Assembly (NCBI GenBank): GCA_963851045.1
Contig: CAWKNC010000001.1
Location: 496,001-560,000, forward strand
DNA from: WHSW01 sp963851045
Lineage (GTDB): Bacteria; Actinomycetota; Thermoleophilia; Solirubrobacterales; 70-9
Reading direction: 5' to 3'
Length of the DNA: 64,000 bases
Every line of letters starts with the position of its first letter. Positions within the stretch are counted from its first letter, which is position 1. The notes beneath the pieces were generated by a model, which was not told where the DNA came from, did no database searches, and worked only from the letters and a program-made list of their open reading frames with translations. The position numbers were made by a program, and so were the translations under genes. Shown here in pieces: positions 54,226 to 63,067 of this stretch.

Positions 54226-54903
54226 ATGAGCACTTCCACCCGGAGGAAGACCAGCGCCATTGAGCGGGTCACTCGTGACCCGGTCTCACGACGCAAGTTC
54301 TTCCTACTCACCGGTGGTACCGGATCGGCAGCCGCCTTCCTGGCGGCGTGCGGAGACGACGAGGAAACGACGTCGACTGCAGCTGACTCCACCACGACGG
54401 ACATGGATTCCGACATGGCCTCGCAGTTCGGCGAGGGCGATCTCGGAATCGTCAACTACGCACTCACTCTCGAGTATCTCGAGGCAGCGTTCTACGCGGA
54501 CGTCGCGAAGAGCGGTCTGTTCAAGGGCGACGACCTCGCTCTGATCAACGCAATCGGTAAGGCCGAGCAGGAGCATGTCGACGCGCTCACCGCGACGGCA
54601 AAGCAGCTGGGTGGCCCGGTTGCCGATGCGCCGAAGGCGCAGTTCCCGCTCGACGACGCCAAGTCGGTGCTCGAGCTGGCGGCGACGGTCGAGAATCTCG
54701 GTGCCGCTGCCTACCTCGGACAGGCAGCTGCAATTGAGAGCCCCGACATCCTCGCCGCAGCCCTCTCGATCCACTCGGTCGAGGGTCGTCACGCGGCCGT
54801 GCTCAACGTCCTCATCGGACAGGAGCCGACCCCGGACGGTGCGTTCGCCCAGCCGGCGGACATGCAGGAAGTCCTCGACAGCGTCCAGCCGTTCCTCGCG
54901 TAG
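54226..54903 (+). CDS. Tat-exported ferritin-like lipoprotein
   Basis: A 225-residue ferritin-like (Ferritin_2) protein. The twin-arginine signal is SRRKFF at 21-26 and the lipobox ends at Cys42 (FLAAC), so a folded lipoprotein is exported by Tat. The four-helix bundle keeps di-iron-type ligands: Glu83 (TLEYLEAAFY), Glu114-x2-His117 (AEQEHVDALTATA), Glu156 and Glu186-x2-His189 (VEGRHA). Metal storage, oxidation or redox defence outside the membrane is likely. Paralogue of the next gene; Tat genes follow. Confidence 0.88.
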   Translation: MSTSTRRKTSAIERVTRDPVSRRKFFLLTGGTGSAAAFLAACGDDEETTSTAADSTTTDMDSDMASQFGEGDLGIVNYALTLEYLEAAFYADVAKSGLFKGDDLALINAIGKAEQEHVDALTATAKQLGGPVADAPKAQFPLDDAKSVLELAATVENLGAAAYLGQAAAIESPDILAAALSIHSVEGRHAAVLNVLIGQEPTPDGAFAQPADMQEVLDSVQPFLA

Positions 54904-54935
54904 GCACGCGGGACGTCAGAAAGGAAACACAGATC

Positions 54936-55577
54936 ATGCAAGAGCAGATCAAGACTGCAGGCGCCCCGGAGCTGGCATCGATTGAGGTCGAGAATCTCAA
55001 TCGGAGCACGTTCCTGATGCGCGGCGTTCTCGCCGCCGGCGCTCTGTACGGAACCGCAGCGATCTCCCCGCTCGTTCGCAATGCGTTCGCGCAGGGATCC
55101 AGCGGTGACATCGACATCCTCAACTACGCGCTCACGCTCGAGTACCTCGAGGCGGCCTTTTACCAGGGCGCCGCGGACACTCCCGGGATGAGCTCGGAAG
55201 TTGCCGGCTACGTGAAGACGTTCGGTGACGAGGAGCAAGAGCACGTCGACGCACTGACGGCGACCATCAAGGACCTCGGCGGCAAGCCCGTCGCGGCCCC
55301 GTCGGTCGACTTCGGTGACGCGTTCACGAGCGTGGACAAGTTGATCCCGCTCGCGATCACGTTCGAGGACACCGGCGTCAGCGCCTACAACGGCGCGGCA
55401 CCGATGATCGAGTCGAAGGACCTGCTGGCTGTGGCCGGCGGCATCGTTCAGGTCGAGGCCCGCCACGCGGCGACGATTCGTTTCGCCGCCGGTGAGGACC
55501 CGTCCCCGGACGCGTTTGACCCGACCCTGACGATGGACGAGGTCCTCAAGGCCGTCCAGCCCTTCGTCAAGTCGTGA
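54936..55577 (+). CDS. Exported ferritin-like protein
   Basis: A 213-residue paralogue of the preceding ferritin-like protein. Ligand positions are kept: Glu69 (ALTLEYLEAAFYQ), Glu100-x2-His103 (DEEQEHVDALTAT), Glu144 and Glu174-x2-His177 (VEARHAATI). The N-terminus has a signal-like segment (STFLMRGVLAAGALYGTAAI, cleavage near FAQ) but only one arginine (NRSTF) where the partner has SRRKF, and no lipobox, so it may use a weakened Tat signal or travel with its partner. Downstream cupredoxin start overlaps its stop. Confidence 0.87.
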   Translation: MQEQIKTAGAPELASIEVENLNRSTFLMRGVLAAGALYGTAAISPLVRNAFAQGSSGDIDILNYALTLEYLEAAFYQGAADTPGMSSEVAGYVKTFGDEEQEHVDALTATIKDLGGKPVAAPSVDFGDAFTSVDKLIPLAITFEDTGVSAYNGAAPMIESKDLLAVAGGIVQVEARHAATIRFAAGEDPSPDAFDPTLTMDEVLKAVQPFVKS

Positions 55578-55957
55578 CGTTCCGGTTCGCATCTGCGCTG
55601 CTCGTCGCGGCCGGACTCGCCATCGCCGGGTGCGGTGGCGATGACGGCAGCGCGGGTGCGACCGCGTCTTCCTCCACGACGACGACCGCCGCGTCGTCGC
55701 CCGTGGAGATGACAGACAAGGTCGAGATCGTCGACTTCACGTTCGCCCCGGAGACGATCGAGGTCCCCGTTGACACCAAGGTCACCTGGACGAACTCCGA
55801 CACGTCGCCGCACACGGCGACCGCTGACGACGGATCGTTCGACACCGGCGACCTCGACAAGAACGACAGCGCCGGCATCACCTTCAACGAGACGGGTGAG
55901 TTCACGTACTACTGCCGATTTCACCCGAACATGAAAGCGACGGTCGAGGTCCGGTAA
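55574..55957 (+). CDS. Cupredoxin lipoprotein
   Basis: A 127-residue blue-copper protein. Lipobox AIAGC with Cys20; a Ser/Thr linker; then a plastocyanin/azurin-type fold with copper ligands His80 (DTSPHTATA), Cys114, His117 and Met120 (YYCRFHPNM). It should carry electrons outside the membrane, possibly to or from the ferritin-like pair. The GTG start overlaps the upstream stop as GTGA, so the two are co-translated. Confidence 0.92.
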   Translation: MTFRFASALLVAAGLAIAGCGGDDGSAGATASSSTTTTAASSPVEMTDKVEIVDFTFAPETIEVPVDTKVTWTNSDTSPHTATADDGSFDTGDLDKNDSAGITFNETGEFTYYCRFHPNMKATVEVR

Positions 55958-55987
55958 TTCGGACCTCGGCAGAAACGAGAGAAAGAT

Positions 55988-56218
55988 ATGCCGAACATCG
56001 GCCCCATGGAAATCGCGATCGTGCTGATCATCGCGCTGGTCGTCTTCGGACCCTCGAAGCTCCCCGAGCTCGGCAAGTCCGCCGGCAAGGGCTTCCGTGA
56101 GTTCAAGGACTCGATCACGGGCGACCACGACGACGAGGACGAAAAGCTGAGCCTGACCGCGATGGATTCGGCGACCGCCGAGCGCGTCGACGGTGAGGTC
56201 GTCGCCAGTCGCTCATAG
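55988..56218 (+). CDS. tatA: Sec-independent translocase TatA
   Basis: A 76-residue TatA/E: one membrane helix (MEIAIVLIIALVVFGPSKLP) followed by the amphipathic helix GKSAGKGFREFKDSI and an acidic tail. The FGP hinge after the helix is typical. It forms the pore component of the Tat system; tatC starts 2 bp downstream. No tatB is present, as is possible in actinobacteria. Confidence 0.94.
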   Translation: MPNIGPMEIAIVLIIALVVFGPSKLPELGKSAGKGFREFKDSITGDHDDEDEKLSLTAMDSATAERVDGEVVASRS

Positions 56219-56220
56219 CC

Positions 56221-56997
56221 GTGGCGCGTCTACGAGCAAGCAAGACAGGCCACGCTGATGAACTCAGCGTGGTCGACCATCTCGACGAGCTGCGAACGCG
56301 GATCATGGTTTCCGCGTTCGTGCTCGTCGTCGCGGTTGGCCTCTGCTTTTGGCAGAACAACCTGCTGCTCGCGGTCGCGAACACGCCCCTGCCTGGAGAC
56401 CGTGAGCCGCTGACCTTCGGCGTCACCGAACCGTTCTTCACGACGGTGAAGCTGTCCCTCTACGGCGGGATCCTGCTCTCGCTACCGGTGCTGCTCTACC
56501 AGGCCTACTCGTTCATCCTGCCGGCGTTCAAGCCAGGCGAGCGCAAGGTGGTCCTGCCGCTGTTGCTGATGGTGCCGGCGCTCTTCATCGGCGGCGCGGT
56601 CTTCGCTTACTTCGTCGTCATGCCCGCGGCTCTTGACTTCCTGCTCAGCTTCAACGCTGACGAGTTCAACATCGAGATTCGCGGCAGCGAGTACTACGGC
56701 TTTTTCATCCTCAGCCTGATCTCGGTCGGGATCCTGTTCCAGATCCCCGTCGGGACACTGGCGGTCACCCGTCTGGCGATCGTCACGCCCGAGCAACTCG
56801 CCGCCAACCGCCGCTACGCGGTGCTGGCAATCGCCGTGGCGGCGATGCTCCTGCCCGGGACCGATCCCGTGACGATGGTGCTCTCGATGGCTCCGCTCTA
56901 TGTCCTGTTCGAGGTCTCGTTGGTCCTCGCCCGCAGGTTTGGACGCCCGCCCGCCACAATTTCTCCATGGCCGGCCGCTTCGTCTGGATCTCCTTAG
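56221..56997 (+). CDS. tatC: Sec-independent translocase TatC
   Basis: A 258-residue six-helix membrane protein that recognises twin-arginine signals. N-terminal LSVVDHLDELRTRIMVSAFV is the signature; conserved TEPFFTTVKLSLYGG, YQAYSFILPAFKPGERK (with the loop PAFKPGE) and LLPGTDPVTMVLSMAPLYVLFE follow. Starts at GTG. The last 31 bp overlap the SGNH hydrolase gene. Its likely substrates include the ferritin-like protein two genes upstream. Confidence 0.96.
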   Translation: MARLRASKTGHADELSVVDHLDELRTRIMVSAFVLVVAVGLCFWQNNLLLAVANTPLPGDREPLTFGVTEPFFTTVKLSLYGGILLSLPVLLYQAYSFILPAFKPGERKVVLPLLLMVPALFIGGAVFAYFVVMPAALDFLLSFNADEFNIEIRGSEYYGFFILSLISVGILFQIPVGTLAVTRLAIVTPEQLAANRRYAVLAIAVAAMLLPGTDPVTMVLSMAPLYVLFEVSLVLARRFGRPPATISPWPAASSGSP

Positions 56998-57695
56998 TCC
57001 TCAGCCTCGCGCTGCCGGCCTCGGCCGCAGCCTCGGTCGTGTACGTAGGCGACAGCCTCGGCGTGGGCACGGTCCCGTATCTCGAGGCTGAGCTTGATGG
57101 CGTCGCGATCAACGACGACAGCGACATCGGCCGCCCAAGCGGCGCAGGCGTCGCGATCCTGCAATCGCTGATCTCACCCGACGACGAGGTCGTCGTCTTC
57201 GACCTCGGCACGAATGACGATCCCGGTAGTCCGGCGGCACTCGCAGGGTCGCTCGCCGCCGCTCGGTCGATCGCCGGCAGTCGCTGCTTGGTGATCGCGA
57301 CTCTGAACCGCCCGCCGCTCAACGGGATCCCGGTCGATGGTCTCAACCGCGCCGTCAAATCATTCGCGGCTGCCGACGGCAACGTCGCACTCGTCGATTG
57401 GCATGCGCGCGCCGAGGCCGCGCCGTCGCTGCTGATCGCAGACGGCGTCCATCCGAGCCCGGCCGGCTACGCGCTTCGCGCGGAGCTTGTGGCCAGGGCG
57501 ATCAGCTCGTGTGCGGCGGGTGCGCCCGTTGGCGACGGTGGGGGACGCCGGCCTGAGCGAAACGATCCCGACGCTGATCGCGCGGATCTCATCGAGCAAC
57601 CGCAGCGCGAAGGCCGCGAGAAGCCGGTGAGCCCGATCCGCGACCTCGCCAGCGAGATTGCGAAGTCGGTCGCCGTCGGCGCCGAGTTCGGCTGA
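56967..57695 (+). CDS. Secreted SGNH/GDSL hydrolase
   Basis: A 242-residue esterase/lipase-like hydrolase. Signal peptide FVWISLVLSLALPASAAA; GDS block VVYVGDSLGVGT with Ser30; DLGTND as the third block; and the Asp-x2-His pair in LLIADGVHPSPAGYALRAEL. A hydrophilic Arg/Asp-rich tail (RRPERNDPDADRADLIEQ) follows the fold. It overlaps tatC by 31 bp, which makes co-expression likely. Substrate (acetylated glycan or lipid) unknown. Confidence 0.88.
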   Translation: MAGRFVWISLVLSLALPASAAASVVYVGDSLGVGTVPYLEAELDGVAINDDSDIGRPSGAGVAILQSLISPDDEVVVFDLGTNDDPGSPAALAGSLAAARSIAGSRCLVIATLNRPPLNGIPVDGLNRAVKSFAAADGNVALVDWHARAEAAPSLLIADGVHPSPAGYALRAELVARAISSCAAGAPVGDGGGRRPERNDPDADRADLIEQPQREGREKPVSPIRDLASEIAKSVAVGAEFG

Positions 57696-57704
57696 GCTCT
57701 CCGC

Positions 57705-59903
57705 CTACTTTCCGATCGCCTTACCGGTGGCGGCCGTCACCGCCTCGTTTTGTGAGGTGCTCACCGCCACCGACACGGCCAGCTTGCGCCTATCGGCGAA
57801 GTACTTGCGCGCCTTGCGAGTCAGCTTCAGCTTCACCTTCTCGGTCTTGCCGCCGGCGATCGACTTGAACTTGCCCTTGGCGACCTTGAACCGTTTCTTC
57901 GCCTTGGTCGATGTGACGACGACCTTGCCGTCAACGCAAGCGGCATAGGACTCCGGGCAGGAGATCTTCGCGATCAGCTTCGAGCCCTTGACGCGAAGCT
58001 TTCGCTTGGCGAGCTTCGCTGTGTCGTTCTCGATCCCGACGAAGTCCGCTGCCAGGTCATATCCACGTGGAAGGAACTTCGGTGCCGGCGCGCCCACGAG
58101 GCCCTTGAGCGCGCCCGGCTTCTCCAGTACTGGGATGCGCAGCTCGAGATCGGAGACCTCAACCGGCTGCTGGCCATCCGAGGGCCGTCCGTACGTCGCG
58201 AGCGGGCCCGAACCCGAGTCTGACGCGAGCAGCTCGAGTTTCGGGGCGTGGCCAGGCGCAAAGGTCCAGCCGTTCGGATGAAGCTGGAACACCTGCTTGG
58301 TGGGTCCGCCGTTCGCCGGGCGCCAGAGACCGCGGTCGACAAGCATCTCGGTGCCGTCCGGGGCGACGTCGAGCAGTCGCGCCGCCACCTGGGAGGTCTC
58401 GCCCTCGAGTGTGAACTTGGCGATGACAGTCGCCGAGCCCATCATCGTGAAGCCTCCGCTCGGAGCCGGCTTGAGCTCATAGACGGCCGCGCCGGGGGTA
58501 TCGGTCGACGCGGTGGTGGCACAAGCGCCGCCGCCACTGATCGGGTTGAAAGCTCCGTTCGTCGTCGAGTCAGCTGCGATCGTCTGCTTCTTCGCCGAGT
58601 CGTAGCGGATCTCACCCGGCGCGATCGTTGCCCAGCTCGAGGAGGTATGCGGGCCTCCCGACGGCGCGCTCGCCGGGCACGTCTCGGTCCATGCCTCCAC
58701 GCCCTGCTGGGGCTCGGGGCCCTGGCCCTTTATGTAGTGGGCGAACCACAAGTCGATCCTGGCCTCGAGCGCCGTGTCGACGTCGGCCTTGTTCTGGCCG
58801 CGCTGGTGGCCAAAGTCGCCAAAGAACAGCGCCAGATCGGAATCCGGGTACTGAGTCTTGGTCCGGTTGTAGTAGCGGATCGTCTCGTCGGCCGGGAAGA
58901 GATCGTCGGTGAAGCCGCTCGACATGAGCATGGGGGCGGGCGGGATCGAGTGGTCGATGTAGTACGACGAGTGATGTTGTGTGAGCTCGTCGACGATCGC
59001 CTGGACATCGGCGCCGTAGGGCTCACCCATCTCCAGTCGCGACTGCCACGAGATCAGATCAGCCGTCGGGTCGGCGCCGGGTGCGGCGTAGAAGCCGGGT
59101 GCGGCAAGCCCCGAGAGGTAAAGGCCGGTCACAAACGATTGCTTTTCGACGCCAAGCCGGCCCTGATAGGGAGCGTCGGCAACGTAATCGAGCGTCCCGC
59201 CGTTCGGCGCCAGGGAGTAGGCGAGATCCGTCCAGGGGATGTTGGGAGCGGTCGCGGCGACCTGCATCGGCTTGCCGCCCGGGCTCGTCCACGGGACGAG
59301 GCTGTAGTCGGGCATCACCATCCGGTTCTTGAGGGCGCCGAGAGCCATCGACATGCCGCCGCCATAGGAGCCGCCGATGGCGCCGATCTTCTGTGGGTCG
59401 ATCAGGTTCTCGTCGGCGAGCCTGCCGGCGAACTCCTGCGCGTCGCGGACCTCGTAGCGGTTGTCGATCAGCCGCACATAGCCGCTCGCACAGCCGCTGG
59501 GGTCGGCAGCCTTTGAAGCCGGTGAGCCGCACGACTCGCGGAAGCCGCGGTCGGTCATGGAGAAGGTGGCGTAGCCCTGGTCGAGCCAGTGCTGCATCGC
59601 GGAGAGGCCCAGCTTGCCGCCGCCGTAGCCGTGAAACATCATCACGAGGGGGTAATTGCCGTCGGTCGCGCCCGGTGACGCGGGCGGGAAGGCGACGTTG
59701 ACGTCGATCGGGACGCCGTCGAACGCCTTCGAGGTTGAGCGCGGAGAGGTCGAGCCGCAGAAGCGGACGCCGTCTGCTTCGGTCGTGCAGGCGACGTCGC
59801 CGCCCAGCACGCTCGCGATATCCGCCTGTGCCGCCGCTGGCGCGATCAGCGCGCCGACGCATCCAGCCAGCACGAAGAGCTTCCTACCACCGCTCAGCCG
59901 CAT
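57705..59903 (-). CDS. Secreted CocE/S15-like acyl hydrolase with C-terminal surface module
   Basis: A 732-residue exported hydrolase. Signal peptide KLFVLAGCVGALIAPAAAQA; alpha/beta-hydrolase core with MFHGYGGGKLG, the nucleophile elbow AIGGSYGGGMSMALGAL, an Asp in FTDDLFPAD and a His in GDFGHQRGQ; then a jelly-roll part of the X-Pro dipeptidyl-peptidase type (residues about 420-610). The final 120 residues (SCPESYAACVDGKVVVTS, LKLTRKARKYFADRRKLA) form a lysine-rich beta module common in secreted Thermoleophilia proteins. Start at 59903 (MRLSGGRKLF) preferred to 59945. Substrate unknown. Confidence 0.88.
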   Translation of the reverse strand: MRLSGGRKLFVLAGCVGALIAPAAAQADIASVLGGDVACTTEADGVRFCGSTSPRSTSKAFDGVPIDVNVAFPPASPGATDGNYPLVMMFHGYGGGKLGLSAMQHWLDQGYATFSMTDRGFRESCGSPASKAADPSGCASGYVRLIDNRYEVRDAQEFAGRLADENLIDPQKIGAIGGSYGGGMSMALGALKNRMVMPDYSLVPWTSPGGKPMQVAATAPNIPWTDLAYSLAPNGGTLDYVADAPYQGRLGVEKQSFVTGLYLSGLAAPGFYAAPGADPTADLISWQSRLEMGEPYGADVQAIVDELTQHHSSYYIDHSIPPAPMLMSSGFTDDLFPADETIRYYNRTKTQYPDSDLALFFGDFGHQRGQNKADVDTALEARIDLWFAHYIKGQGPEPQQGVEAWTETCPASAPSGGPHTSSSWATIAPGEIRYDSAKKQTIAADSTTNGAFNPISGGGACATTASTDTPGAAVYELKPAPSGGFTMMGSATVIAKFTLEGETSQVAARLLDVAPDGTEMLVDRGLWRPANGGPTKQVFQLHPNGWTFAPGHAPKLELLASDSGSGPLATYGRPSDGQQPVEVSDLELRIPVLEKPGALKGLVGAPAPKFLPRGYDLAADFVGIENDTAKLAKRKLRVKGSKLIAKISCPESYAACVDGKVVVTSTKAKKRFKVAKGKFKSIAGGKTEKVKLKLTRKARKYFADRRKLAVSVAVSTSQNEAVTAATGKAIGK

Positions 59904-59968
59904 CTTCTCTCTCCTCTGTCGACGCGGCGCCCACGCACCGCCCAAGGCTCAAACAATAGCCTCGGTGG

Positions 59969-60727
59969 CTAGTTGCGCTTGACCTGCGATCCGCCGACGA
60001 TCGCGTCGGAACCGTCCGGGAAACGCACCCAGGCCTTGTTGCCGCCGTCGTAGTCGGGCGCCCAGAGGATCATCGTCGCCTCGTCGCGTTCATCGGCATC
60101 GGCGGGCCCGATCGAAACCGAGTCCGACCCCTCCTCATCGAGGCCGCGCCAGATCCGCACGAAGGGGTTCGATTCCCATTCCTCACCGATCGTCGACGGC
60201 TCGCGGTGACCGGGATGGATCCGGGTTTCCGGGGGCAATGTCATCAGTCGCTCCATGATCGAGTGCTTGAGGTCCGCGAACCCCGTCGCGCCCGGAGCTC
60301 GCGTGCCACCGACGGTGCCCTTGAAGATGACGTCGGCGGTGAGCACGTCGGTGCCATTGATGGCCAGGGCGCAATGGTCGGCGCAGTGTCCGGGCGTGTG
60401 GATCACCTCAATGCGCAGGTTGCCGGTCTCGATCACGGCACCGTCGGTGAAGGTCTCGTCGACCTTTTCGTCGATCAGCTCGTCGGTGAGCTCGTGGGCG
60501 ACGATCGGAACTCCGAAGCGGTCGGCGAGCTGGCGCGCGCCGACGACGTGGTCGTAGTGGTGGTGGGTGAGGAGCAGCTGGGTGATCTCGATCCCGTCGC
60601 GCTCGGCAAGTTCGGCCAGGGGATCGGTCACCGAGTTGGAGTCGACCAGAACACCCTTGCCGCCTGCCTCATCGAAGACGAGGTAGGCGTTTGAGAGCCA
60701 GTCCGATTGCTCGACGCGAACGATCAC
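59969..60727 (-). CDS. MBL-fold hydrolase (glyoxalase II-like)
   Basis: A 252-residue metallo-beta-lactamase-fold enzyme. Metal motif LLLTHHHYDHVVGA (H-x-H-x-D-H), second His in VIHTPGHCADH, Asp in DVLTADVIF and last His in RIHPGHREPS. It lies 11 bp after a class III alcohol dehydrogenase gene on the same strand; in mycobacteria the mycothiol-dependent dehydrogenase MscR is followed by a homologous MBL protein, so this one may hydrolyse the S-formyl-mycothiol product. That role is inferred from context. Confidence 0.88.
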   Translation of the reverse strand: MIVRVEQSDWLSNAYLVFDEAGGKGVLVDSNSVTDPLAELAERDGIEITQLLLTHHHYDHVVGARQLADRFGVPIVAHELTDELIDEKVDETFTDGAVIETGNLRIEVIHTPGHCADHCALAINGTDVLTADVIFKGTVGGTRAPGATGFADLKHSIMERLMTLPPETRIHPGHREPSTIGEEWESNPFVRIWRGLDEEGSDSVSIGPADADERDEATMILWAPDYDGGNKAWVRFPDGSDAIVGGSQVKRN

Positions 60728-60738
60728 TTGGCCACCTT

Positions 60739-61845
60739 TCAGTTGAATTCGATGACGCTGCGGATGCCGTCCTGGGCCTCCATCAGCTCAAAGCCTCGAT
60801 TGACGTCATCGAGCCCGATCCGATGTGAGATGAACGGGTCGACGTCGATGTCGCCCGCCAGGTAACGGTCGACGAGCTCCGGCACGCCCTGACGGCCCTT
60901 GACGCCGCCGAAGGACGACCCGGCGACCCGGCGACCGGTGATCAAAAAGCGCGGGATGACGTCCAGTGTCTCGCCCTTGCCAGCCACCCCCGCCATCGTC
61001 GCGAGGCCCCAGCCCATTCGCGCAGACTCAACCGCCTGGCGCATGACCTTCACGTTGCCGGTGGCCTCAAAGGTGTAGTCGGCGCCGAACCCGTCGGTCT
61101 CGGAGAGGACCCACTCGACCACGTCCTCACCGCCGAGGCGGACCTCGGTCGCGCCCTGGCCTCGAGCGAGCTCGAGCCGGTCCTCGGAGAGGTCGACGCA
61201 GATGATCCGGTCGGCGCCCTGCAGGCGACATCCGGCGACTGCACCAAGGCCGACCATCCCGGCACCGAAGACGACGCAGGTCGAGCCCTCGCGCACCTTC
61301 GCGGTGTTCATCGCTGCACCGAGTCCGGTGGACAGTCCGCAGGCAAACAGGCAGGCACGGTCGAGCGGCGCCTCAGGATTGATCTTCGCGAGGGCGATCT
61401 CGGGCATCACCGTGTACTCAGCGAAGGTCGAGGTCCCCATGAAGTGGCGGATCTCATCGCCATCACGGCTCAGACGCGTGGTCCCGTCGGGCAGATAACC
61501 CTTGTTCTGCTGTTCGCGGATCGCCAGGCAGAGGTTCGTCCGCTCGTCGACGCAGTGGATGCACTCACCGCATTGCGGGCTGAAGAGGGTGACGACGTGA
61601 TCGCCCACCGCGAGGTCGCGAACTCCTGGCCCGACTGCCTCGACGACGCCGGCGCCCTCGTGTCCGAGGACCGTCGGCGCATAGCCGGAAGGGTCGACTC
61701 CTGACGCTGTGTACAGGTCCGTGTGGCAGACGCCGCAGGCCACCAACCGAACCAGCACCTCACGCTCACCGGGATCCGCTAGCTCGAGCTCTTGGACAAC
61801 GAGGGGCTGGCCGAACTCCTCCAACACCGCCGCGCGCATCCTCAT
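60739..61845 (-). CDS. Class III zinc alcohol dehydrogenase, probable mycothiol-dependent formaldehyde dehydrogenase
   Basis: A 368-residue medium-chain dehydrogenase. Catalytic zinc: Cys in ACGVCHTDLYT, His in LGHEGAGVVEA and Cys in FACGLSTGLGAAMN. Structural zinc: CGECIHCVDERTNLC (C-x2-C-x2-C-x7-C). NAD site: VVFGAGMVGLGAVAG. Similar to MscR/AdhE2 of mycobacteria, which oxidises S-hydroxymethyl-mycothiol and reduces S-nitroso-mycothiol. The neighbouring MBL gene supports this. A plain alcohol dehydrogenase is the alternative. ATG 61839 is a second start option. Confidence 0.88.
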   Translation of the reverse strand: MRMRAAVLEEFGQPLVVQELELADPGEREVLVRLVACGVCHTDLYTASGVDPSGYAPTVLGHEGAGVVEAVGPGVRDLAVGDHVVTLFSPQCGECIHCVDERTNLCLAIREQQNKGYLPDGTTRLSRDGDEIRHFMGTSTFAEYTVMPEIALAKINPEAPLDRACLFACGLSTGLGAAMNTAKVREGSTCVVFGAGMVGLGAVAGCRLQGADRIICVDLSEDRLELARGQGATEVRLGGEDVVEWVLSETDGFGADYTFEATGNVKVMRQAVESARMGWGLATMAGVAGKGETLDVIPRFLITGRRVAGSSFGGVKGRQGVPELVDRYLAGDIDVDPFISHRIGLDDVNRGFELMEAQDGIRSVIEFN

Positions 61846-61901
61846 CCGCTCTCACTCCCAGGTCGACAGCGCTTGCGATCGTATCCAGCCACAATGCTCG
61901 C

Positions 61902-61974
61902 GGGCGGTTAGCTCAGTTGGGAGAGCACTTCCCTTACAAGGAAGGGGTCGCCGGTTCGAGCCCGGCACCGCCCA
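61902..61974 (+). tRNA. tRNA-Val (anticodon TAC)
   Basis: A 73-nt cloverleaf: acceptor GGGCGGT/ACCGCCC, D arm GCTCAGTTGGGAGAGC, anticodon stem CTTCC/GGAAG with loop CTTACAA (anticodon TAC at 61935-61937), T arm GCCGGTTCGAGCCCGGC, discriminator A, no encoded CCA. Confidence 0.97.
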
Positions 61975-62024
61975 CTCCCAGGGCCTCGTGTCTTTCGCTG
62001 TTCTGCGGGTAGGGTTCTTCGCAG

Positions 62025-62303
62025 ATGGCGAAAGTGATGTTCATTCCGGTGAGCGTGATCAGCGGTCTGATCGCCGGATTTCTCGGCCGAACCCTCTTCG
62101 ATTTCATCTGGGGGCTGTTCGACGACCAGGAGCCGCCCGCAGCCGGCGATCGAGAGATCGAGCTGCCGAAGCTCGCGGGTGCACTGGTCGCGCAGGGGGC
62201 GATCTTCAGCGTGACGCGGGGGCTCGTCGATCACCTCGCGCGGCGCAGCTTCTACAACGCGACCGGAGCCTGGCCCGGCGAGGAGCGCCCGGACGAGGCC
62301 TGA
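62025..62303 (+). CDS. DUF4235 small membrane protein
   Basis: A 92-residue protein matching the DUF4235 pattern: a first helix MFIPVSVISGLIAGFLGRTL, a WGLFDDQEPP loop, ELPKLAGALVAQGAIFSVTRGLV as the second helix, and a short tail. Two membrane segments; function unknown in the family. Its 3' end overlaps the convergent alpha/beta hydrolase gene by 52 bp. Located 50 bp after tRNA-Val. Confidence 0.85.
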   Translation: MAKVMFIPVSVISGLIAGFLGRTLFDFIWGLFDDQEPPAAGDREIELPKLAGALVAQGAIFSVTRGLVDHLARRSFYNATGAWPGEERPDEA

Positions 62304-63067
62304 TCGGAGCTGCGACTCGCCTCGAGCAGCAGCTCCGCGATCATCTCCGGGTCGTCCCAGGTCGGCGTGTGGCCGACATCCGGCAGTTCCACGTAGGCCG
62401 AACCGGGGGGCATCCGCTCCGGCCTTGGCGGTGATACCAGCTGATCCAGCGTTCCCCACGCGATCGTCGCGGGAACCGTGACCCGCTCCGGCTCCTCGAA
62501 GACGTGTGAGCGCATTTCGTCGTTGGCCGCGTCGTACCCGGGGGCCTCGAGCCAGTCGCGGATGAGCGCTCGGCCCTCCGCCGCGCTGAGGCGCTGGGGA
62601 TGGCCGACGGTGGTGCGAAGAAACCGCTCTCGCATGTTCGCCGAGGCCAGTAGCCCGCTGAACAGCGGGCCCAGGCGATGGGCCAACCCGCGTGCGTCGA
62701 AGCGCCGGGGTCCGAGCGCGTTGCGCCAGAGCCCGGCGGGGGAGATCGCGCAGACGCTTAGCGCGTGACCGGACTTGGCGAGTTCCAACGCGACCCATCC
62801 TCCGAGCGAGTTGCCGGCGACGTGAAAGCGATGGAGGTCAAGATCGGAGCAGTGAGCGGCGATCGCCGCGGCGAGGTTTGCCGCTGTCGGCGCCACGCCA
62901 TCCGCAAGGATGTCGGATTCCCCGAACCCGGGCATGTCGATCCCAACGACGTCGCGTTCAGCCGCGAGACGTTCTGTGACCGGATCCCAGATCCGACGCG
63001 AGCCACCGAGCCCGTGGATCAGGACTAAAGGTGGGCCGGAGCCCGTTCGCGAGTACGCGATCGCCAT
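62252..63067 (-). CDS. Alpha/beta-fold hydrolase
   Basis: A 271-residue serine hydrolase. Oxyanion loop LVLIHGLGGSRRIWD, nucleophile elbow VAGNSLGGWVALELA, an Asp in WGTLDQLVSPP and the His in LPDVGHTPTWDDPE give a full triad. Similar to haloperoxidase/epoxide-hydrolase-like esterases; substrate unknown. Its start overlaps the 3' end of the cyclopropane synthase gene by 43 bp on the same strand, suggesting coupled expression. Confidence 0.87.
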   Translation of the reverse strand: MAIAYSRTGSGPPLVLIHGLGGSRRIWDPVTERLAAERDVVGIDMPGFGESDILADGVAPTAANLAAAIAAHCSDLDLHRFHVAGNSLGGWVALELAKSGHALSVCAISPAGLWRNALGPRRFDARGLAHRLGPLFSGLLASANMRERFLRTTVGHPQRLSAAEGRALIRDWLEAPGYDAANDEMRSHVFEEPERVTVPATIAWGTLDQLVSPPRPERMPPGSAYVELPDVGHTPTWDDPEMIAELLLEASRSSDQASSGRSSPGQAPVAL

